64,000 nt of DNA, taken from positions 3,224,001 to 3,288,000 of the forward strand of contig OZ245751.1 in the NCBI GenBank assembly GCA_965227445.1. Direction: 5' to 3'. Below, piece after piece: positions 58,614 to 64,000 of this stretch. The stretch is from DT-110 sp030148525 (GTDB taxonomy: Bacteria; Bacteroidota; Bacteroidia; Chitinophagales; Saprospiraceae). Numbering within the stretch: position 1 is the first letter of the stretch; each line of letters opens with the position of its first letter. The position numbers and the translations under genes were made by a program. Below the pieces are notes generated by a model. That model searched no databases and had not been told where the DNA came from. It was given only the letters and a program-made list of their open reading frames with translations.

Positions 58614-61600
58614 ATGCGTGTATGCTTGATCGCCCTCCTTTTCTTGTTGCTGGGATGTCAGTCCCGGACCGATACCGACACCTTGTTTTACCTCCACCCT
58701 CCCACTCAAACGGGTGTTACTTTTTCCAACCAGCTCTTTCCAAGTCCTGATCTGAATATCATCACCTTCGAATATTTTAATAATGGTGCCGGTGTGGCCC
58801 TCGGAGATGTGGACCGGGATGGTTGGACCGACCTCTTTTTTACCGGCAACATGACCAACGCAGCACTCTACCGAAACAAGGGGTCTTTCCAATTTGAGGA
58901 TATCACCGAATCCGCTGGCATTGACACCAAAGGACGGTGGGCGACAGGTGTTCATATGATCGACCTGAATGAAGATGGATGGCTCGATATATATGTGAGT
59001 TGCGCCGGTCCATTTGAGCCCGACCAACGCGCCAACCTGCTTTTTATCAATCAACAGGATGGGACTTTTCAGGAGCAAGCCGCTGCGTTCGGCCTCGACG
59101 ACCGTGGGCATACCACCCAAACGGTATTTCTCGATTACGACCGCGACGGAGATCTAGATGCCTACTTGCTCACCAACATCATGGAGGAGGAGGTAGGTCC
59201 CAATGTCATCCGGCCCAAAAAAACCAAAGGCCAGTCACCTAATACCGACCGGCTTTACCGAAACGACAATGGCCGGTTCACCAACGTATCAACCGAAGCA
59301 GGTATCACCATCGAAGGGTACGGCCTGGGGGTAGCCGTTGAGGACATCAACCGCGACGGTTGGCTCGACATCTACGTGTCCAACGATTACCTGTCCAATG
59401 ACCTGTTGTACCTGAATCAGGGCGACGGCACCTTTAAAGATATGGCCGGAGAAGCGTTCCGCCATACCAGCTACTCCTCCATGGGTACCGACGTGGCCGA
59501 CATCAACAACGATGGATTACCGGATGTCCTGTCGGTCGATATGTTGCCTCCGGATAATAAGCGCCGCAAGCTGATGATTGGCAGCATTCGCTACGATCGC
59601 TTTCGATCAGAACTATTGACCGGGTATGCCCCGCAATACATGCGGAATTCCCTGCAGCTACACCAGGGAGTCAGAGGAGACACCCTGCCCGTTTTCAGCG
59701 AAGTTGGCCAATTAGCCGGCATCCACAGTACCGACTGGAGCTGGAGTCCACTCCTGGCCGATCTCGACAATGATGGTTGGAAAGACCTTCTGGTCACCAA
59801 CGGCTATCCGAAAGACGTTACCAACATGGACTTTGCTTCCTACAAAATGGCGACCATGATGAAGGGACAATGGGACCGGGACATGAAGGAGGTGTTGTTT
59901 CAAGCCCTGGAAGACCTCGACGGAGCTTATCTGCCCAATAAAGTATTCCGTAACGAAGGTGGTTACCAATTCAGCCAGAACAACGAAAAATGGGGTTTTA
60001 CCCAAGCTTCCTATTCCCACGGAGCAGCGGTAGGTGACCTCGACAATGATGGCGATCTCGACTACGTAGTTAACAATACTGATGCACCGGCCTTTATCTA
60101 TGAGAATCGTCAACGGGGCAAACACTTCCTGCAGATCGCACCGGAACCAGACCTACCCCGTGCGCTGCTGTACGGCGCCCGGTTTCAGCTATTTACACCC
60201 CAGGGAATCCAAACCCAAACCTTCCAACCCGCCCGCGGATACCAATCGAGTATGGAACCCATCCTGCATTTTGGCCTGGATTCCCTGACGCACATCGATT
60301 CCCTGGTGATCACCTGGACGGACGGCACGCGGCAGGTAGAACGGACCTTAAAGGCCGACAATCGCAATAGCATTAGATATACAGGAAATTCGTCCGAAAA
60401 GCCTGCCCTAACTAAGGTTTCCCCGTGGCTAACCGACATAACAGATGCAGTAGCGCTGGATTTCCGCCACCGGGAAGCACACTACGCTGATTTTAAGGTA
60501 CAGTCGTTATTGTGGCAAAAATACTCCCAATTGGGTCCGGCCCTGGCGGTTGGAGATATCAATGGCGATAACCGGGAGGACCTATTTGTGGGAGGTGCTT
60601 TCCGGCAGCCGGGTACCTTTCTGATACAAATGCCCGATGGCCGGTTTGAAAAGCGGGAACTTCCTGGTATTGATCATTTTGAAGAGGACGTGGATGCTGC
60701 TTTCCTGGATGCCGACCAAGATGGCGATCTGGACCTGTACGTAGGCAGTGGCGGGAGTGAATTCCCGGAGGGATCTCCGCATTATCGGGATCGATTGTAC
60801 CTGAATGATGGTGCAGGTCATTTCACTTTGGCAGAAGGTATATTACCCGCGACAACCAGGTCCACCGGATGTGTGGTACCTGGTGACTACGACCAGGATG
60901 GGGATATGGATCTGTTCATCGGCACCCGCATTCACCCACAGCATTATGCCAAGTTGCCAACCAGCTATGTATTGGAAAATCGGGGGGGCGAGTTTACGGC
61001 AATGGACCTGTTACCCACAGGTGGTCAACTCGGACGGGTGAGCAGTGCCCTGTGGTCAGATTTTGACGGCGATCAACGCCCAGATCTGATGGTTGCCGGG
61101 GAATGGATGCCGCTGACCATCCTCTACAATCGAGAGTGTGGTTTCGAAAAGGAAGAAATCGACCAAACCCTCGGCTTGTGGAATACCATTCAGATGGCCG
61201 ATCTCGATGGAGATGGGGACCAGGATATCCTTGCGGGCAATCTGGGGTGGAATCACCCTTTTGGCGAAAGCCTGAAAAAATACCAAAACGATTTTGATCA
61301 GAACGGCACCCCGGAAGCCCTGTTTACCGTTGAGCTGGAGGGTAAAGAAGTACCCTGGCATTACCGCAAGGATATACTGCAATGGCTTTCCCCTTTAAAA
61401 AAGCGCTTTAAGGACTTTACCTCTTATGCTGAAGCCGGGTGGGAGGACCTGTTCAGCGAATCCGTGCGGAGTCAAAGCGAGGAACAATCGATCGATCAAT
61501 TTGCCTCCGGCTGGCTGGAAAACAAGAAAGGCGCATGGATTTTTCACCCCTTTCCTATGGAGGCCCAGTGGGCTCCCATCAATGATTTCACTGTTCGCGA

Positions 61601-61892
61601 CCTGAATGGAGATGGACAACCCGAGATCCTGGGTATTGGAAATACCCTTTCTCCGGAACCGACCATTGGCCGGATGGATGCTTCCTATGGTTTGGTGCTT
61701 ACGCAAAAAGAAAAGGATTGGGAAGCGGTGCCCTGGCAGACCACTGGTCTGTTTACAACTGGCGAAGGCAGGAACCTCGAATGGATTTACCTTCCGGCAA
61801 AGGATATACACCTGTTACTCGCAGCGAGTAACAATAGCGCTATCCAGGTCTTCCAGCCAAAGATCCCGAAAGCGCTTACTGCGTTACAATGA
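58614..61892 (+). CDS. CRTAC1-like FG-GAP/VCBS repeat lipoprotein with ASPIC/UnbV domain
   Basis: 1092 residues. MRVCLIALLFLLLGCQS is a lipoprotein signal. At least 13 calcium-binding FG-GAP/VCBS loops of the form DxDxDGxxD are visible, for example DVDRDGWTDLFF, DYDRDGDLDAYL, DLDNDGDLDYVV, DADQDGDLDLYV and DLDGDGDQDILA, forming beta-propellers. An ASPIC/UnbV segment (LVITWTDGTRQVERTLKADNRNSIRY) sits in the middle, between two propeller blocks. Such proteins are common surface components near SusC/SusD systems in Bacteroidota, where they probably bind polysaccharide. It is divergent from the phosphoesterase operon and convergent to the surface protein at 61876, whose end overlaps it by 17 bp. 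Confidence 0.9.
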   Translation: MRVCLIALLFLLLGCQSRTDTDTLFYLHPPTQTGVTFSNQLFPSPDLNIITFEYFNNGAGVALGDVDRDGWTDLFFTGNMTNAALYRNKGSFQFEDITESAGIDTKGRWATGVHMIDLNEDGWLDIYVSCAGPFEPDQRANLLFINQQDGTFQEQAAAFGLDDRGHTTQTVFLDYDRDGDLDAYLLTNIMEEEVGPNVIRPKKTKGQSPNTDRLYRNDNGRFTNVSTEAGITIEGYGLGVAVEDINRDGWLDIYVSNDYLSNDLLYLNQGDGTFKDMAGEAFRHTSYSSMGTDVADINNDGLPDVLSVDMLPPDNKRRKLMIGSIRYDRFRSELLTGYAPQYMRNSLQLHQGVRGDTLPVFSEVGQLAGIHSTDWSWSPLLADLDNDGWKDLLVTNGYPKDVTNMDFASYKMATMMKGQWDRDMKEVLFQALEDLDGAYLPNKVFRNEGGYQFSQNNEKWGFTQASYSHGAAVGDLDNDGDLDYVVNNTDAPAFIYENRQRGKHFLQIAPEPDLPRALLYGARFQLFTPQGIQTQTFQPARGYQSSMEPILHFGLDSLTHIDSLVITWTDGTRQVERTLKADNRNSIRYTGNSSEKPALTKVSPWLTDITDAVALDFRHREAHYADFKVQSLLWQKYSQLGPALAVGDINGDNREDLFVGGAFRQPGTFLIQMPDGRFEKRELPGIDHFEEDVDAAFLDADQDGDLDLYVGSGGSEFPEGSPHYRDRLYLNDGAGHFTLAEGILPATTRSTGCVVPGDYDQDGDMDLFIGTRIHPQHYAKLPTSYVLENRGGEFTAMDLLPTGGQLGRVSSALWSDFDGDQRPDLMVAGEWMPLTILYNRECGFEKEEIDQTLGLWNTIQMADLDGDGDQDILAGNLGWNHPFGESLKKYQNDFDQNGTPEALFTVELEGKEVPWHYRKDILQWLSPLKKRFKDFTSYAEAGWEDLFSESVRSQSEEQSIDQFASGWLENKKGAWIFHPFPMEAQWAPINDFTVRDLNGDGQPEILGIGNTLSPEPTIGRMDASYGLVLTQKEKDWEAVPWQTTGLFTTGEGRNLEWIYLPAKDIHLLLAASNNSAIQVFQPKIPKALTALQ

Positions 61893-62670
61893 TAAAGGAT
61901 CCGGTTTGACGGTAGGTTTCCCGGGCTGCAGTCGCACAAGTCAATTGCATATCAAAAAAATACAGGCCAGTCGGGAGATTTTTGGCGAAAGCCTCTAAAG
62001 ACTCCCTGGAAAATGCCCCCAAATACTGCCCCCTGGCATCAAAGAGCCTGATCTCAGAACGGACCAATTCGAGTGGCCATTGCGATTGGCTCGCATTAGG
62101 TCCCCGCTGACGAAAAGAGCAGTCACAGCCGAGTTCCGTAAACTGATAGGTGATCGTCTGTTGATAACAGCCAAAATCCAGGCTGACCTGATAGGTACCC
62201 GGTTCCGCAAAAATGCGTTCCAGCGACCGTGAACCATCGGACCAATTTGCCGTCCAGGCCGTTGAGTCCAGGGTAATCTTTATCGACTGCCCCCGGCAAA
62301 GTTGTGTATCACGAGTCAGCTCGTGACTCGGCGGCTCCGGGCAAGGTTCGACAAAAACCGCATCCAGGTAATAATAGACGGAAGGACGCTCCCCGGGAGC
62401 TCTTTCTTCACGGACCATAGCGTCATCCGATTGGAAATTACCGGGGACGGAGGCGGAGGAGCTTTCATCAGCACAGCGGTGATAGAAATCAGTCGTTTTG
62501 TTATTGGGCGAATCCCAGGGTAAAGCCAGGTGAACCTGGCCGGGATAAGGCGGGCAAATCTCAAATTGATCAAAATCGGAATTGGGGACCAGGTTTTGCC
62601 CCGACGAAAACGATACGGAACCCCCCCAAATCCACCAGCTCAACCACCCTTCCTGTTCCGCATATTTCAT
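61876..62670 (-). CDS. Surface protein with T9SS-like C-terminus, probably internally deleted
   Basis: 264 residues. NLVPNSDFDQFEICPPYPGQVHLALPW then SPNNKTTDFYHRCAD matches the start of the NLVPNxDFE family of T9SS-exported proteins (lectin-like fold). SVYYYLDAVFVEPCP matches its end. The roughly 100 residues that usually lie between these parts are absent: SVP is followed at once by GNFQSDD, as if recombined at a short NF homology. A PKD-like segment (CRGQSIKITLDSTAWTANWSDGS) and a sorting-domain-like tail (EIRLFDARGQ ... NLPTGLYFFDMQL) follow. The N-terminus (MKYAEQEGWLSWWIWGGSVSF) is a poor signal peptide. Possibly decaying. Confidence 0.6.
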   Translation of the reverse strand: MKYAEQEGWLSWWIWGGSVSFSSGQNLVPNSDFDQFEICPPYPGQVHLALPWDSPNNKTTDFYHRCADESSSASVPGNFQSDDAMVREERAPGERPSVYYYLDAVFVEPCPEPPSHELTRDTQLCRGQSIKITLDSTAWTANWSDGSRSLERIFAEPGTYQVSLDFGCYQQTITYQFTELGCDCSFRQRGPNASQSQWPLELVRSEIRLFDARGQYLGAFSRESLEAFAKNLPTGLYFFDMQLTCATAARETYRQTGSFIIVTQ

Positions 62671-62685
62671 GGTTAAGACGTCCTT

Positions 62686-63102
62686 CTATTCCAGGCGCGA
62701 AAAGTAACGCACCTCAAATCGTTCCTCCTTCTTTTCACCAAACATGGAGGTTTTTTCTTTACGCAGAACCAGCTGGTCATCGGTAAGAGCGACGATTTGG
62801 AACCAGCCCCACCCTTCTTCCTTTTCTGATTGCCAATAGATGGTATCGTTTGACAATTCATAGGTATAGTGACGCGGATTATCAAATTTCCATTCTTCCA
62901 TTCGGCCGTCCTTTGTGTACTGGTATTTTGCCCAATCTCCGGTATCGTCACGATCCCAAAAACTAAATCCATTGTAAAAAGAATAGACAGAATCAACTTG
63001 CCAGGTACCTACCAGCTTTTGGGAAGAAGGACTTTGCTGACATGAGCTGACCATTCCGAAAAGGAACATCATACCGAGGAAAATCGACGGAAAACATTTC
63101 AT
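62686..63102 (-). CDS. Lipocalin-like lipoprotein
   Basis: 138 residues from the ATG at 63102. MKCFPSIFLGMMFLFGMVSSCQQ is a lipoprotein signal with lipobox SSC. QKLVGTWQVDSVYSFYNGF is the usual first strand of lipocalin-like (DUF4923/lipocalin_4-type) proteins, followed by repeating beta segments (MEEWKFDNPRHYTYEL, DTIYWQSEKEEGW, QLVLRKEKTSMFG). Ligand unknown. It lies between the SusD gene and the T9SS-type protein, all leftward, so these may form one unit. Confidence 0.65.
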   Translation of the reverse strand: MKCFPSIFLGMMFLFGMVSSCQQSPSSQKLVGTWQVDSVYSFYNGFSFWDRDDTGDWAKYQYTKDGRMEEWKFDNPRHYTYELSNDTIYWQSEKEEGWGWFQIVALTDDQLVLRKEKTSMFGEKKEERFEVRYFSRLE

Positions 63103-63202
63103 GGAGTTCGATTCAGTTTTCAGCATACAAGGTAAAAAAACAGTTCCCGGAATACAGCGGGGTGCTGTACTCCGGGACTGAAAAAAGGGTCAGTTGGTAC
63201 GA

Positions 63203-64000
63203 TTAGTAATTTGGATTCTGGACTAGTGTACCATTACTCAAGTCAATTTCGCGCTGAGGAATGGCGAAATAGTAGTGCTTAGGACGTTGGAAAGCACGTG
63301 GTGGTTTGAAGGCGCCACGGTCAATTTGGTAGTGATCTACAATGTCAATTATGCCCGCTCTGTCCCAGCGCATCAGATCCTGGTGGCGTTGGTTTTCACC
63401 GGCCAGCTCTACACGGCGCTCGTGGATCAGTTCAGGCATACCGGCACCGCTTAAGGGAGCCAGCCCCACCCGGCTGCGGACTGCATTAATCTCTGTATCA
63501 CCGGCCCCATTGCCATTCTGGCGGATTTTGGCCTCGGCAACCATCAGGTACACATCGGAAGTCCGCAGAACGGGAACGTTCTGACTGCCATTGAGACCTC
63601 CGGTGGGTCGCCACGTTCCGAATTTACGAAAGTGGTATCCGGTACTTGACAGATCAGCGGTATATTCAGTAGGACCTAAATCACCACCCAGGTCGATTAT
63701 GTCACCGGGCTTCATAATGGAATAATCCAGGCGGGGATCATCCGCTTCGAATTCGTCCACCAGATCCTGAATAGGCTCGTGGAAATCCCATCCTCCCCAG
63801 GGACGGGGGGTAGAGTAGATTCGGTAGGCACAGGTTGTCCAGCCATCAAGAGCCTGTACCGCAAAGAGCATTTCGGGGTTGTTTTCTGTTTCAACCTGGA
63901 AGTTATCGCCGTAATCGGAAGCCAGCGGATAAGGCCCATTGATCACTTGCTCGCCGTATTCGATGACCTTAGGCAAGTCCTCCATGTAGAGATATAATTT
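63203..64000 (-). CDS. RagB/SusD-family nutrient-binding lipoprotein, C-terminal part
   Basis: 265 residues to the stop at 63203; the frame is open at the window edge, so the N-terminal half lies outside. LYMEDLPKVIEYGEQVINGPYPLASDYGDNF, then RTSDVYLMVAEAKIRQNGNGAGDTEINAVRSRVGLAPLS and ELIHERRVELAGENQRHQDLMRW form the tetratricopeptide-like core and the signature helix of SusD. YYFAIPQREIDLSNGTLVQNPNY is the standard end. SusD binds oligosaccharides or other nutrients at the cell surface together with a TonB-dependent SusC, whose gene is expected just upstream, beyond 64000. Confidence 0.93.
   Translation of the reverse strand, partial: KLYLYMEDLPKVIEYGEQVINGPYPLASDYGDNFQVETENNPEMLFAVQALDGWTTCAYRIYSTPRPWGGWDFHEPIQDLVDEFEADDPRLDYSIMKPGDIIDLGGDLGPTEYTADLSSTGYHFRKFGTWRPTGGLNGSQNVPVLRTSDVYLMVAEAKIRQNGNGAGDTEINAVRSRVGLAPLSGAGMPELIHERRVELAGENQRHQDLMRWDRAGIIDIVDHYQIDRGAFKPPRAFQRPKHYYFAIPQREIDLSNGTLVQNPNY

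Overview
The window comes from a Bacteroidota chromosome, most likely a Saprospiria/Lewinella-like marine or soil bacterium. The evidence is family content, not a marker gene. There is a RagB/SusD protein, a TonB-dependent receptor with a carboxypeptidase-regulatory N-terminal domain, a GLPGLI protein, an LVIVD/choice-of-anchor B protein with a C-terminal type IX secretion (T9SS) sorting domain, a CRTAC1-like FG-GAP/VCBS lipoprotein, and many Bacteroidota-type lipoproteins and secreted hydrolases. Base composition looks close to 50% GC (judged by eye).

Layout. 1-4 kb: the end of a polysaccharide locus (TylF-like methyltransferase, GT2 glycosyltransferase, methyltransferase, Wzt-like ABC ATPase). 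4-8 kb: a four-helix-bundle gene between degenerate repeats, a GLPGLI protein, and a histidine kinase/OmpR regulator pair. 8-19 kb: a flavin monooxygenase with an SSS transporter, a BASS transporter, a large acyl-CoA dehydrogenase, patatin, CorA and two outer-membrane-type proteins. 19-29.7 kb: CPA1 antiporter, LacI regulator with a putative operator, ATP-grasp protein, esterase, YfcC carrier with an ArgE-like deacetylase, TonB receptor. 29.7-32.8 kb: a gene-poor 1-kb gap, a hotdog thioesterase and an intact IS4-type insertion sequence with 5-bp target duplication. 32.8-47.6 kb: secreted or lipid-anchored hydrolases (T9SS protein, trypsin-like protease, M49 and S9 peptidases, pullulanase, GH18, TraB/GumN), two Uma2 genes (one truncated). 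47.6-49.3 kb: a palindromic repeat array and three tRNA-Glu genes. 49.7-52.1 kb: gap and pgk. 52.1-58.4 kb: a leftward operon of secreted phosphoesterases, one of them broken. 58.6-64 kb: VCBS lipoprotein, two small surface proteins and the 3' part of a susD gene.

The least ordinary content is repeat biology between the genes. (i) Modular nested palindromes occur near 8, 11.3 and 47.7-48.6 kb. Some carry precise 35-37 bp insertions of a smaller REP-like palindrome, and one 379-bp unit is perfectly duplicated in tandem. (ii) Degenerate 7-bp tandem repeats sit just after gene 3' ends, mostly at convergent junctions. (iii) A short word, a T-run followed by a 3-bp stem closed by a GAAA or GGAA loop, occurs 17 times. 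(iv) Several hairpins look like terminators with no gene in front of them, hinting at small RNAs or attenuated leaders. No CRISPR array, restriction system, prophage or recognisable defence island was seen. All functional statements are read from sequence motifs by eye; no database search was possible.
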